A stretch of DNA of 64,000 nucleotides from Pseudoclavibacter chungangensis (GCF_013410545.1 NZ_JACCFV010000001.1:2604001-2668000), one strand, 5' to 3'; positions 26,848-37,014 are shown, numbered from the stretch's first letter. Program-made: numbers and translations. The notes: generated by a model from the letters alone, not told the origin.

Positions 26848-29800
26848 CGGTCGACTCCTCGACGATGGCGAGGAAGGCGATCAGCTCGAAGTCGTCGAGG
26901 CCCGTGATCGTCCGCTGCAAGGCGGTGGTGTGGCCGGGGCTGAAGAGGCTGTCGATGTCGCGTTCCTCGGTCACGTCGATCATGGAGCGGATCGCTGCGG
27001 TGAGCAGGCCGCTGTACTTGCTCATCTCGGCCCCGTCGCGGGTGGCGGCGTTGAAGACGCGGCACACCTCCCAAGCGGGCTCGTCCCGGTTGCGGCACCC
27101 GGCGCGGATCAGATCAAGCAGGTACTTGACCTCGGTGTGGTCGGCGATGACGTTGCCCTCGGTATCGAGGTAGACGAGGTAGTGCGGGTGGAGGCGATTG
27201 CCGCGGTTGAGCATCTCGTCGGCGTGGATGTTCCTGAGCGCGAAGAGCGCGCCGGGCTTCAGGCCCTTCTCCGGCTGCGCGGGGACGGCCGCATGGATGC
27301 CCCTCGGAGAGGTGGCGATCGTCGGGTCGTCCTTGATGTAGCCGAGGAGATCCATTCGGAAGTCATTCAAGCCGAGATCGGTGATGCTGATGCCCGTGCG
27401 CACATCCTCCAGCTCGATCACCTCCTCCTGGAGGCGGCGGAGCTGCGCCTTGCGGAAGGCCGCGTCGCTGGCCTCCTGAGTGAGGATGTTGTCGTCCGCC
27501 GTCGCCGTGATGTCAGCGATGACCATGCGGTTCTCGACGCGCTCCTTGAGGTTGATGTATTCGTCCAGCGAGATGTCGGGCCAGAAGTTCACGAGCTGGA
27601 TGCGCTCGTTCGTCGAGCCGATGCGGTCGATGCGGCCGAATCGCTGGATGATTCGCACCGGGTTCCAGTGGATGTCGTAGTTGACGAGGTAGTCGCAATC
27701 CTGGAGGTTCTGGCCTTCACTGATGCAGTCGGTGCCGATGAGCACCTCGATCTCGGCGGTCTCGTTCCGCATCGTCAGGTGCCGCTGCTTCGACCGGGGC
27801 GAGAACAGGGTGAGGGTCTGCTGGAAGCCGTAGCCCCTGCCGAGGGTCGTCTTCGGGTTGCCCTGCCCAGTGACCACTGCGCTGTCGTAGCCGCTCTGCT
27901 TCAGCAGCGGGGAAAGCTCCCGGTAGAGGTACTCAGCAGTGTCCGCGAAGGCCGAGAAGATCAGCACCTTCCTGTTGCCGGGGTTGATGGGGTCGGCGAA
28001 CTTCGCCTCGATCCGCTGTTTCAGCGTGCGGAGCTTGAGGTCGTGCTCTGCGGTGATGCCGGAGATCGACGTCAGCAGGCGTGCAATGATCTGGCCGTCA
28101 TGCATCAGATCTCGGCTCCATGACTCGACATCCACGTCGCTGAGGTCGACCTGCACCTTCTTGCCGACCGTGCCGCTCGTGGGCACGTCGAAGTCGTCGT
28201 CATCCGCCTCCACGTCGTCGGAGCCCGCGGCGACGTCGGTGATCGAAGTCGCATGGCTGTCGATCGCATCGAGCGCCTCTTCGACGGTGGCCTCCAAGCG
28301 GCTCAGGGTCAGCCGGAATGCCTCGATGCTCGACTCCAGGCGCTTGAGCAGGTTCACCGTCATGAGCTTCTGGATGCCCTTTTCGCGGTTCGCTGCCCCG
28401 AGGTTCTCCGTGGAGCCTCCAGCTCGGTTCTTCGCACCGCCGACGTTCCCGTAGAGCACCTCGTACTTCTCGGCGCGGCTCGGGAAGACGTAGGACAGCG
28501 GCGCATAGACCGCCAGCGTGAGGGACTGGAGCTGGTCGAAGATCTCGTTGAAGGTCGGGGTGTCCGGCAGGTCGGTCAGCGGCGACCTGATCGACACCGG
28601 CTGGAGCCGCTCCGGGAACGCACCGATGTCGGCGATGTCGTAGAACGCCTGGATGTGCTTACGGGAACGGGCGATGGTGACCGAGTCGAGCAGCTCGAAG
28701 AAGTCGAAGTCGAGCCGGGCAAGGATCGCCTCGGTGGTTCGTTCCTCCGGTGGCAGGTCGGACCATTCGTTGAAGACCCGCTGCGCCTGCCGGAACACTT
28801 CCTCGACGCTGGTGGAGAGGTTGAGCTTGGAAGCGAGTTGGGCGGACTCGCCCTCGTAGGCGAGGGCGAGCTGGTTGCGGAGGTCGTTGAAGCGGTTGTT
28901 CACCGGCGTCGCCGAGAGCATCAGCACCTTTGTCTTCACGCCCTCGCGGATCACCTTTCGCATGAGGCGCTGGTAACGGGTCTCGCGTTCCTCCATGAAG
29001 TCGGCGTTGCGGAAGTTGTGTGACTCGTCGATGACGACGAGGTCGTAGTTGCCCCAGTTCACCCGGTCGAGCGGGATACCCAGCGATTCCCCCGACTCGC
29101 GAGAGAGGTCGGTGTGCGCCAGCACGTCGTAGTTGAAGCGGTCCTTGGCGAAGATGTTCGTCGTCAGGTTCGCGTTGTAGTTCGTCCAGTTCTCCGCGAG
29201 CTTCTTCGGCGCGAGCACGAGCACCGACTTGTTCCGAAGCTCGTAGTACTTGATCACCGCCAGCGCGGTGAACGTCTTCCCTAGCCCGACGCTGTCGGCG
29301 AGGATGCAGCCGTTGTAGGTCTCCAGCTTGTTGATGACCCCGGTCGCGGCATCCTTTTGGAAGTTGTAGAGAGCGTTCCAGATCGCGGTGTCCTGATAAC
29401 CGGTGAGGTCGTTCGGCAGCACGTCCTCGCTGAGATCGTCGAGGAACTCGGAGAACAGGTTGTAAAGGATCAGGAAATAGACCCGCTGCGGTGAGTTCTC
29501 CGCGTAGACGCTCGCGATGTGCTCGTGGACCGCCTGGGTCACGTCATCGAGCTGCTCGGGGTTCTGCCAGATCTGGTCGAAGAGCTGCACGAACTGCCGT
29601 GTCTCGTTCGCACCCTCGAACTTCGTGACGTAGTTCGAGACCGCCGGACCCCGCTCGTAGCCGAGGTCGGCCGTCGTGAAGCCCTGGATCGGGAAGTACG
29701 CGGCGATATCATCGACCGCAGCCACGGGCTGCATCGGAGCGCCCGTGCGGTTCGACCGGAAAGTGACCTTCTGCCGCACCCACTCGGCGCACTCGCGGGC

Positions 29801-30109
29801 GATGGCGCGCTGAGTCAGCTTGTTCCGCAGACGGATCTCGAACTCCGACCCGTACAAGCTCGACACGTCTCCGTGACGCACCTCGAACTGGCGTCGCTCC
29901 GGGGCCGGCTTGTCCGTCGCCTTCGCGGTGTTGAAGGACGGAGCCGTGAAGATGAACTCCAGCTCCTTGATCTGCGACAGCTCCCGCTTCAGCGCCTCGA
30001 ACGCGAAGATAGAGAACGTCGAGGCAGCGATCCGCAGCCGCGACCCCGCCCTGACTTCGGCCTTCAAATCGTCTCCGAGCAGCTCGTTGACGTTGTCGAT
30101 GATGCGCAC
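26840..30109 (-). CDS. SNF2-like superfamily 2 helicase of the defence operon
   Basis: 1089 residues from a GTG directly after the HTH gene stop. The N-terminal 60 residues (LRIAASTFSIFAFEALKREL) look like the degenerate phospholipase D-like region often found before such helicases; no HKD motif was seen. The helicase core has Walker A ADSVGLGKT near 272, motif II VVIDESHNF near 361, motif III LMLSATPVNNR, and the C-terminal motifs LIGTDCISEGQNLQDCD and QRFGRIDRIGS. It would remodel or move along nucleic acid. Position at the head of the operon and the 8-bp overlap with the DUF4391 gene tie it to the Mod/Res genes. Confidence 0.92.
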   Translation of the reverse strand: MRIIDNVNELLGDDLKAEVRAGSRLRIAASTFSIFAFEALKRELSQIKELEFIFTAPSFNTAKATDKPAPERRQFEVRHGDVSSLYGSEFEIRLRNKLTQRAIARECAEWVRQKVTFRSNRTGAPMQPVAAVDDIAAYFPIQGFTTADLGYERGPAVSNYVTKFEGANETRQFVQLFDQIWQNPEQLDDVTQAVHEHIASVYAENSPQRVYFLILYNLFSEFLDDLSEDVLPNDLTGYQDTAIWNALYNFQKDAATGVINKLETYNGCILADSVGLGKTFTALAVIKYYELRNKSVLVLAPKKLAENWTNYNANLTTNIFAKDRFNYDVLAHTDLSRESGESLGIPLDRVNWGNYDLVVIDESHNFRNADFMEERETRYQRLMRKVIREGVKTKVLMLSATPVNNRFNDLRNQLALAYEGESAQLASKLNLSTSVEEVFRQAQRVFNEWSDLPPEERTTEAILARLDFDFFELLDSVTIARSRKHIQAFYDIADIGAFPERLQPVSIRSPLTDLPDTPTFNEIFDQLQSLTLAVYAPLSYVFPSRAEKYEVLYGNVGGAKNRAGGSTENLGAANREKGIQKLMTVNLLKRLESSIEAFRLTLSRLEATVEEALDAIDSHATSITDVAAGSDDVEADDDDFDVPTSGTVGKKVQVDLSDVDVESWSRDLMHDGQIIARLLTSISGITAEHDLKLRTLKQRIEAKFADPINPGNRKVLIFSAFADTAEYLYRELSPLLKQSGYDSAVVTGQGNPKTTLGRGYGFQQTLTLFSPRSKQRHLTMRNETAEIEVLIGTDCISEGQNLQDCDYLVNYDIHWNPVRIIQRFGRIDRIGSTNERIQLVNFWPDISLDEYINLKERVENRMVIADITATADDNILTQEASDAAFRKAQLRRLQEEVIELEDVRTGISITDLGLNDFRMDLLGYIKDDPTIATSPRGIHAAVPAQPEKGLKPGALFALRNIHADEMLNRGNRLHPHYLVYLDTEGNVIADHTEVKYLLDLIRAGCRNRDEPAWEVCRVFNAATRDGAEMSKYSGLLTAAIRSMIDVTEERDIDSLFSPGHTTALQRTITGLDDFELIAFLAIVEESTDA

Positions 30110-30313
30110 TCAGGCATCACCACCATCGGTGGCGCCGTCCGGCGCAGCGCCGGCGCGACGCACCCAGTCGTCAACCTCGCTCACCTGGAACTTCCAGAGT
30201 CGACCGATCTTGTGCGCGGGCATCCCCTTGTCAGCGATCCAGACGTAGACCGTCTCCTTGGTGACCCCAAGATGAACGGCGATGTCGTCGGCGGACAGCC
30301 AGGGCTCGCTCAT
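30110..30313 (-). CDS. Small helix-turn-helix (excisionase-family) protein
   Basis: 67 residues. MerR/excisionase-type HTH: LSADDIAVHLGVTKETVYVW, then the typical wing HKIGRLWKFQVSEVDDWVRR cited in part (KIGRLWKF, VDDWVRR). Its stop touches the helicase start. Being first in the operon, it is more likely its regulator than a recombination factor; the island has a separate excisionase next to the integrase. The 116-bp gap upstream should hold the operon promoter. Confidence 0.88.
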   Translation of the reverse strand: MSEPWLSADDIAVHLGVTKETVYVWIADKGMPAHKIGRLWKFQVSEVDDWVRRAGAAPDGATDGGDA

Positions 30314-30429
30314 GAGAGCACCGCCCTGACGAGTTCGGACGAGGTCATAGCTCAGAGCCTATCGGCGTAACCATCTTTTGGCCGGTTTCTCCCGGTTTAG
30401 TCTCGCTCAGCTCAGCTGTCGCGCCACGA

Positions 30430-33400
30430 CTATAGTGACGGGCCGTCGCGATGTGGGGAGCGATCGCGGTTCCGTTCAAACGCCGAAACGTCGATCCGCG
30501 TCGCCCGTGCTTCCACCGCTCTGTGAGATTCCTCGGCGGCGAGACGCTGAGCCGCGTCTTGGGCAGCACGCTCGTGGACGAGCTGCACTGCTTCATCTGG
30601 TGGAAGCGCATCAAGCTGGGCGAGGTAGCGGCGATCCTGCGCCGCCTGCTCGCGCAGGGCATTCACCCGCGCCGCAATCGCGCTCGGACGCCGGTTCCCG
30701 AGGGCGCGCGCGTACAGCGCCGTGTGCTCCCGCGACTGCCTTGCGGTGATCTCTCTGACGATATGGCGCGCCTGCGTGGCTTCCGCGCGTGCTTCGATGA
30801 CCTCGGGTGCGTAGCCGGCTATGCGCTTGGCAACTGTCTCGGCCCACCCGGGCAGGCCAGCCTCGCTAGGCGGAATGCTCTGCCAACGGTCATGCACCGC
30901 CCGCTCTATGTCACTACGGCGGGCATCTGCCTCGTTCGCAGTGCGGGCGGCCGAGCGCTTGCGGAAGCGCGACGCGCTCATTATTGCGAGGTGTGCCGCG
31001 TACGCCTCCTGGTGCGAGGCTAGGAACGCGGCACCATCCGCGACCGCTTCCTGGGCCAGTAGCTTCACAACGTTCGCGAGTACCGCAGCGGCCTTCGCAT
31101 CCGCGGATTCAGCGAGCTCGCGCTCCCGCTCATACTCGGCCTTGTGCCGCCCGGACTGGTCGTGCAATCTAGCGGCTGCCGACACCCAGTGCTCTCGCTC
31201 CGCGTCAGCTTTCGTGACCCGCTCGATGATCCGGTCGCGCTCCGAACTCACGATGGACATGGGCCCGTCTGCGATCAGGTCGGTGACGGCCTCACGGGCG
31301 CGTTCGGTGGCGTCTTCCAGGCCGAGGTCTGCGCGGTCTCGGGCGAGCGCATCGACGAACTGCTGCTTTGCGTCTGCGAGATCGCTGGCAACGATGTGCA
31401 GCCTGTTCGTCTCGCGCCCGCGGGTCATGCCGACGTAGACGCCTGCCGCTTCTATAGCGTCGGAGAGCAACGCGTGTGCGGCATTCACGGTCGCGCCCTG
31501 GACGCCGTACGCGGTGACCGCGTAGGCCAGATGCGCATCCTCGGCCACGTACTCCGCGGGCAAGGTCACGGTGCGCTGCTGCTTACGGCCGTTGCCGGTC
31601 TCAATGACGCTCAGCGCGCCGTCTTCGCCGACGTGCTGCACCGTCCAGGTCTGCCGGTTGGCAACGCCGAGCGTGGACTCGTTGCGGCGGGTCTGGATCA
31701 CGTCCCCGATGCCGATGGGGAGCCAGTCACTGCCGAGCACCGTCCGCGCGTCGTCGACCTCACCGCAGTCGACCCGCTCGGCACGGATGCGTTCGTTCAG
31801 CGCTCGGGCCTCGTCGTTCGTCGCCGCGGTGATCGCATCCGCCGGGTGCGTCGTCCTGGCAATGCTCTCCCGCACGTCGTCGTTGGTGTCGTGCAGGACG
31901 ATCAGTCCGTGCTCGTTCAGCCGATCGAAGATCGCGGCGGGGTTGCGAGCATGCCGCAGCTCGAGCGTGAGCGCCGCATACGCGGGGTCGGTGAAGCGGT
32001 GCAGGCTCGTCATATCTACGACTGCCGGGGTGAGTTTGGTGGCGATGTCGAGAACGCCTCCGCGACCGACCGCGGGGAGTTGCGCCCGGTCTCCGACGAG
32101 CGCGACAGTCGCCCCGGCCTCGTCCGCGACTCGCAAGAGGGCGAGGGCGGAGTCTTGGTCGAGCATCCCTGCCTCGTCGACGACGATCCGCTCACCAAGT
32201 GCGAGCCGCGCATCGTGCGCCGGGCCACGGTAGATGCTTCCGGTTTCGGGATCGGCGTCACCGGGCCTAAGGCGCGTCCACACGCCGTCGCTGTTCCACC
32301 GGAATCCATGCGCGTAGACGAGCGCAGCAACGGAGTCGGTCGGGATGCCGAGTTCCTGGGCGGCGACGTCGGCGGCCTTCTTCGTCGGCGTGACGACCCG
32401 CATCCCACGGCCCTCGGCTGCTGCGGCTTCGATGGCCGTCTTGAGCATCGTGGTCTTACCCGACCCCGCGGCGCCTTCGACCACAACGAGCGGGTCGGCG
32501 GATGCGACGACTGCGGCCGCTCGCTCCTGGTCGGCATCCAGGCCTGCCTGCACCGCAAGCTCGTGGACTTCCGGGACGCGCTGGTTGGACTGCTCCGGGC
32601 GTGCGGTGAGCAGGTCGCGCAGTTCCGTCTCGGCAGCGACGACGCGCAGCGATGTCAGATGCGCGACGTGCTCCGGCTTCGGCGCACCGGGTGGGAGGAC
32701 GGAGAGGCAATCCGATGCTGCGAGCTGGGTCGCCAGTTGTACGAACTCTCGCAGCTCCTCGGGTGTGGCTTGCACGCCGTGCTCGGTGGTGATGCGGGCT
32801 ACGTGCTCGCGCAGCGTGTGCGCCGTCCACGCCGATGCACCCGCCGCCGCACGGTCAAGTGCACGAGATGCGACTTCCTCGATGCGCAACTCGTCGAGCG
32901 CGACCGGTGCAGGCCTGTGCGCCCGTGGCGCATCCGGGCTGTAGCCGGCGTCTTCGAGCTCCGCGCGCCAACCGGCCTCGCTGCCGAGCACCGTGGGCTT
33001 CTTCCCCGGGCGATCGTGCTCCCACGCCTTCGATTTCAGCCGCGCCCACACGACCGGCCCCGGTTCCTCGCCAGGATGCGCAGCTTCCCACTCGGCCTCG
33101 AAGGTGACGAGATTGCGTTCGACCTGCGCACCGCGCTTCGACATCACCGCGTTGTATCGCTCCAACTCCGCGACCTCTCCGGTCGCCGGGTCGAGCGTGA
33201 GACCGTGCTTGTCGAGTACGGCGGCGAGTTGCGGGTGCGCGGCGATGATGGCAGTACCGAGGGCGCGAATCGCACCCTGCTGCTTGAGCAGCGCCGCGGT
33301 GTCCAGGCCGCGCCACTTTCCCGCGGCGTAGACGCGGGTGCCGATCTGGAAGTGGATGTGCCGGTGCGGGTCACCCGCGCGGCTGGTCTTGTGCGCGACC

Positions 33401-33870
33401 GCGACGGTCTGCAACTGCTGCACCGGCACAACTTCTCGCGCGTTCCGAGGCCCGATCCGGGTGACCGAGTGCTGGGCGAGCCAGCGTCGGATCTCCGCCG
33501 CCGCATCCTGCTGCGCGGCGTCGAGCGCGTCGGAGACCGCCGCGTGCAGAGCAGCGGCGATGGAGAGCGACTTCGGCGCGTTGATCACCATCTCCGCGAA
33601 CCGCGGCGAACCCCGCATGCCCTCGCCCGCGCCGCGCGGGGTTCCCATCGACGTGCCGCTGATCGGGTCCGTCCAGTCCACCCACGCGGCGTACTGCACC
33701 GGGTCGAGCGTCCGTGCCTCGATGATCTCGCCCGCGGAATCGGTGACGGTGAACTCCGCGAGCGCGGTGCCGCCCTCCAGGTAGTACTCGTCGGCGGTGG
33801 ATCTGTCCGACTCCAGGTATCGGCGCGCGGCCGCGCCGGTACCGCGGAACAGGATCACGCCGCCCTTCAC
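30430..33870 (-). CDS. MobF-family conjugative relaxase-helicase
   Basis: 1146 residues. The TrwC/TraI relaxase domain has N-terminal tyrosines (RRYLES, DEYYLEGG near 30) and the three-histidine metal site DPHRHIHFQI near 167-176. The RecD/TraI-like helicase domain shows Walker A EGAAGSGKTTML near 467, Walker B RIVVDEAGMLDQDSA, and YAVTAYGVQGATVN near the helicase C-terminus. The last 300 residues are a charged helical tail. It would nick oriT and unwind the strand for transfer. The upstream region 33871-34699, with its palindromes, is the likely site of oriT. All catalytic parts look intact. Confidence 0.93.
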   Translation of the reverse strand: MKGGVILFRGTGAAARRYLESDRSTADEYYLEGGTALAEFTVTDSAGEIIEARTLDPVQYAAWVDWTDPISGTSMGTPRGAGEGMRGSPRFAEMVINAPKSLSIAAALHAAVSDALDAAQQDAAAEIRRWLAQHSVTRIGPRNAREVVPVQQLQTVAVAHKTSRAGDPHRHIHFQIGTRVYAAGKWRGLDTAALLKQQGAIRALGTAIIAAHPQLAAVLDKHGLTLDPATGEVAELERYNAVMSKRGAQVERNLVTFEAEWEAAHPGEEPGPVVWARLKSKAWEHDRPGKKPTVLGSEAGWRAELEDAGYSPDAPRAHRPAPVALDELRIEEVASRALDRAAAGASAWTAHTLREHVARITTEHGVQATPEELREFVQLATQLAASDCLSVLPPGAPKPEHVAHLTSLRVVAAETELRDLLTARPEQSNQRVPEVHELAVQAGLDADQERAAAVVASADPLVVVEGAAGSGKTTMLKTAIEAAAAEGRGMRVVTPTKKAADVAAQELGIPTDSVAALVYAHGFRWNSDGVWTRLRPGDADPETGSIYRGPAHDARLALGERIVVDEAGMLDQDSALALLRVADEAGATVALVGDRAQLPAVGRGGVLDIATKLTPAVVDMTSLHRFTDPAYAALTLELRHARNPAAIFDRLNEHGLIVLHDTNDDVRESIARTTHPADAITAATNDEARALNERIRAERVDCGEVDDARTVLGSDWLPIGIGDVIQTRRNESTLGVANRQTWTVQHVGEDGALSVIETGNGRKQQRTVTLPAEYVAEDAHLAYAVTAYGVQGATVNAAHALLSDAIEAAGVYVGMTRGRETNRLHIVASDLADAKQQFVDALARDRADLGLEDATERAREAVTDLIADGPMSIVSSERDRIIERVTKADAEREHWVSAAARLHDQSGRHKAEYERERELAESADAKAAAVLANVVKLLAQEAVADGAAFLASHQEAYAAHLAIMSASRFRKRSAARTANEADARRSDIERAVHDRWQSIPPSEAGLPGWAETVAKRIAGYAPEVIEARAEATQARHIVREITARQSREHTALYARALGNRRPSAIAARVNALREQAAQDRRYLAQLDALPPDEAVQLVHERAAQDAAQRLAAEESHRAVEARATRIDVSAFERNRDRSPHRDGPSL

Positions 33871-34699
33871 CCCCGGGCCTCCTCACGAGTCGTCTCATGA
33901 GGGAGGTGCGCACGCCCCACCAGCGGTGGCATACGTCCATAAATGAATCCGAGAGGAGCGCACCGATCAGGTCTCAGAGCGGAAGCCGGTGCGAGCTGAC
34001 GGCGAGATCGACGCAGACGGCAGCAGGGCAGGCGCTACGGAAGAGGCGTGCGTGATCGCCGCATGCCGGGTATGCGTGTGTTGTCGAGTCGGTCAGGAGC
34101 GTCCAGGCGGGCGACGTGGCTCCAGCCGGACATCCGTTCGTGGAAGCAAGTATCAGCGTGGGCGGGCGGCGAAGCGGTCGCTCACAATACCATGAGGGTG
34201 ATGGGGCGGCTTCCTGCTCCGATACGACGGTTCCGGAAACTTTCCGGCACCGTCATTGAGGACGTCCAGGAAGCTGTCGCGCATCGTCCATCCGCGTCGT
34301 TCACGGTGCCGTCAAATTGACGGAACCGTGCGGTCCCCAACAGTCCGGGCGCCGTGAGTGCGTGCGCGGTGGTGGCAAGTTGGCACCACCTCGAACTCCG
34401 GGCCTTTCGAGTTCACGGGTGGTGCAAAATCTGCACCACCGTGATGACGCCGGTTAGGCACGACCGGAGCGTTGCTACCGGCGGTGCCGATTCGGCACCC
34501 CCGTAGCGGGTCCTTGTGACGGTCCCGCCGAATCGGCAGAACCGTAGTTCCGGGAAGGTCCGCGGTGGATGGGATTCCACACCGCCGCCGCACGCTCATG
34601 GACTTGTGGTGCGGGTACGTTACCTCTCCTCTCGCACAGGCGCAAGGCTTCGGTGAGAAGGTACGCGGCGCCGCCCGCGCGACCGGCGAGCCGCATGAC
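33871..34699. other. Non-coding stretch upstream of the relaxase, oriT candidate
   Basis: 829 bp without a supported gene; short frames crossing it are not protein-like. The left part (33871-34200) shows nothing specific beyond the relaxase upstream region. The right part holds six odd-length imperfect palindromes (34226-34545). Position next to a MobF relaxase makes it the natural place for an origin of transfer. Confidence 0.6.
34226..34545. repeat. Cluster of six odd-length imperfect palindromes
   Basis: Arms and single central bases are: 34226-34239/c34240/34241-34254; 34302-34315/a34316/34317-34330; 34368-34378/g34379/34380-34390; 34418-34428/a34429/34430-34440; 34480-34490/t34491/34492-34502; 34519-34531/a34532/34533-34545. 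Arms are 11-14 bp with one mismatch each (two in the last). All arms contain a GGTGCC-like half-site (GGTTCC, GGTGCC, GGTGGC, GGTGCA, GGTCCC). Likely protein-binding sites; role unknown. Confidence 0.8.
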
Positions 34700-34955
34700 T
34701 CACGTCCCAAGGATCGTGTCGAGGATGTCGGCGGTGACGACATCGACTTGCTCGGCCGTGATGACGTAGTTGTTGCGGGTGACCATCTCGTTCGCGTGCC
34801 CGAGCAGTCGTGACGCGATCGTGAGTCCGGCCGCGCGCTCCACGAGCGTCGCGGTGGTGCGCCGGTAGATGTGCGTCGAGTACTCCTCCACCTCGACACC
34901 GAGGCGCACGAGTTGGTCGCGGTTATCGTCGATGAACGAGCGCAGTAGACGGCGA
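34700..34955 (-). pseudogene. int: Tyrosine integrase, 3' part, split by IS30
   Basis: Encodes the C-terminal catalytic part: RSFIDDNRDQLVRLGVEVEE, then STHIYRRTTATLVERAAGL (HxxR), SRLLGHANE (LLGH) and TRNNYV (nucleophile Tyr). It belongs with 36052-37014. By itself it lacks the first catalytic Arg and the DNA-binding domain. Confidence 0.9.
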
Positions 34956-36051
34956 TGTCAAGGCGTGGAAGCAACATGGGGCTCGCCGGCCAGTAGTCGA
35001 GCGAATGCTTCGGTCGGTGTCAGGAAGCCGAGCCGGCGGCGGGGCCGGTTGTTGATCTCCTCGGCGATCGTGGTCAGGTAGGGCTGGTGGTCGGGTATCG
35101 CCGTGCCTTTGGGCAGGTACTCGCGGTAGAGCCGGTTGGTGTTCTCGTTGCTGGGTCGCTGCCAGGGCGAGTGGGGGTCGGCGAAGTAGACCGGCATGTT
35201 CGTGGCCAAGGTGACCTTCGCGTGGTGGGCCATCTCGCTGCCCTGGTCCCACGCGAGTGACGCCTTCATCATCTGGGGCAGCTCGTTGAAATACTCGATG
35301 ACCGCGTCCGCGGTGCCCTCGGCGTGCTTGGAGGGCAGAGCCAGCAGCCCGGTGAAACCACTCATCCGCTCCACCAGTGTCGCCGCGCAGGAGGCACCGT
35401 TCTTCCCGATGATCAGGTCCCCCTCCCAGTGGCCTGGCACCCGGCGCTCGGCGGCGTCCTCGCCCCGTTCTGAGAGCGGGACCATCCCGATGATCGGCCC
35501 GCCCCGGGACCGGCCCGTAGTGCGGGGCCTGCGCTTGGTGCGCTTGGACTGCAGAAAGATCCCGCGCCGGGCCAGTTCCCCGCGCGGGATCGCGTAGATG
35601 TACTGGTAGATCGCTTCACCAGAGACGGTGCGGCCCTGCGCATCAGGAGAGTTCGCCATACGGCCAACAGTCGGGTCTGTTGCCTCCAGGCGCAAGCGGC
35701 CCGCGATCTCGTTCGGCGTCCACGATGCGGCTAGGTCAGCATTCACCCGCGCCTGCAGCACCGGATCCGCCGCGACCTTCCGCTGCTGCGGACGGGCCCG
35801 GCGACGCTGCGCGGCCACGTCTGCGGTCACGGCCTGGTAGCCGCGGGTCTTCGTCGCGTTCCGACGCAGCTCCCTGGAGACCACTGACGGGCAACGCCCC
35901 AGGTGACGGGCAATCTTCCGCACACCCCAACCCGCCTTCGACGCCGTGGAGATCTCCGACCTGTCACTGAACGACAACCCCACCCGCGACATCCACACAC
36001 TCCATCGATCAGACCCCCGCCGAACAGGAGTGTTGCTTCGACGCTATGACA
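34956..36051 (-). mobile_element. IS30-family element in the integrase gene
   Basis: About 1.1 kb. Imperfect terminal inverted repeats: TGTCAAGGCGTGGAAGCAAC at 34956 and, on the other strand, TGTCATAGCGTCGAAGCAAC ending at 36051. Exact ends are uncertain by a few bases because no clear short target duplication is visible. Confidence 0.85.
34958..35992 (-). CDS. IS30-family transposase
   Basis: 344 residues from the ATG at 35992. HTH_38 region (GWGVRKIARHLGRCPSVVSR, typical IS30 N-terminus). DDE core: GHWEGDLIIGKNG (first D), LAWDQGSEMAHH (second D) and DPHSPWQRPSNENTNRLYRE cited in part (SPWQRPSNEN, catalytic E). It ends with NNRPRRRLGFLTPTEAF. Complete; the stop lies inside the terminal repeat. 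Confidence 0.94.
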   Translation of the reverse strand: MSRVGLSFSDRSEISTASKAGWGVRKIARHLGRCPSVVSRELRRNATKTRGYQAVTADVAAQRRRARPQQRKVAADPVLQARVNADLAASWTPNEIAGRLRLEATDPTVGRMANSPDAQGRTVSGEAIYQYIYAIPRGELARRGIFLQSKRTKRRPRTTGRSRGGPIIGMVPLSERGEDAAERRVPGHWEGDLIIGKNGASCAATLVERMSGFTGLLALPSKHAEGTADAVIEYFNELPQMMKASLAWDQGSEMAHHAKVTLATNMPVYFADPHSPWQRPSNENTNRLYREYLPKGTAIPDHQPYLTTIAEEINNRPRRRLGFLTPTEAFARLLAGEPHVASTP

Positions 36052-37014
36052 CCACCGACGCTCGTAGTTCGACACGCTCATCGGCTTGCCGGTCTTCGTC
36101 GGGAACAGCAGCGCCTCCGGTCCTTTCTCCGCAAGCGCGAGTCGGCGTCGCACCGCGTCGGCCGCAAGAGCAGGGAGGGCGACGCGACGACGTTGGCGGG
36201 TGCGCTTCGGGGCGTTCTTCCGCTGGACGCCCTGCACCTTGTTCTGGATCACGGTGCCGTCGATCAGGATCGTCGGCGGGGCGGTGGTCATGTCCACGTC
36301 GCAGCGACGCAGGCCGATGCACTCCCCCACGCGGGCGGAGGTGCCGAGCATGATGTCCATGCCGTCCACGAGCGCCCGCCAGTTCGGGCGCGGCCCCATG
36401 CCCTCCGTCTCTCGCCACCGGGTCATGAGATCGCGGATCGCCTCGATCTGCTGCGGAGTGAGCATCGAGGTCTTCTTCTCCGGCGTCGGCAGTCGGGTGA
36501 CGTCGCGCACCGGGTTGGTCGGGATCGCGTCGTCGCGCACGGCGAACCCGCAGATGAGCGACAGCACCGAGCGGGCCTTCCGCGCCGACGACACGCCCCG
36601 GTCGGCGAGGAGATTCTGGATGATCCGGTCGCAGCGGCCGACCGTGAGCGCCTCCAGCGTGACGCCGCCACAGACGGGGACGAGCGTGAGACGGACAGTG
36701 GTCGCGTAGTTCTCATACGTCGACCACGACAGCGTGCCGTTCTCGGCGCGCACCCTCACCGTCGGCAGCCACGCCTCCGCCGCCTCCTGGATGGTCGATG
36801 CGGCGGTGACGATGGCCTTGGTATGCGTGGTCAGCGTCTTCGCGCGTGACAACAGCGCCTCGCGAGCATCCGCCTCGGTCGCGGCTTCGGCGCGGAGCTG
36901 CACCAGCTCGCCGGCGTCGTCGCGCATCCGGGCGCGTGCCCGCCACTTCCCGTTCGCGAGCTGGGTCACCTGCACTTGACCGACCTCGCCCGCGGCGATC
37001 TTCGGCCTAGCCAT
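36052..37014 (-). pseudogene. int: Tyrosine integrase, 5' part, split by IS30
   Basis: 321 codons from the ATG at 37014: arm-binding and SAM-like core-binding regions (STYENYATTVRLTLVP, ARKARSVLSLICGFAV), then the catalytic domain start with GTSARVGECIGLRRCDV (first Arg). The frame enters IS30 after SVSNYERRW. Joined to 34700-34955 it would be about 405 residues, normal for actinobacterial phage/ICE integrases that use tRNA genes. It overlaps the excisionase gene by 8 bp and lies 384 bp from the tRNA, as expected for the island's own integrase. Broken, so the island should be fixed in place. Confidence 0.9.

Noticed and set aside
34226..34545. CRISPR array
   Set aside because: The palindromes differ in sequence and spacing, no constant repeat is present, and no cas genes are seen.
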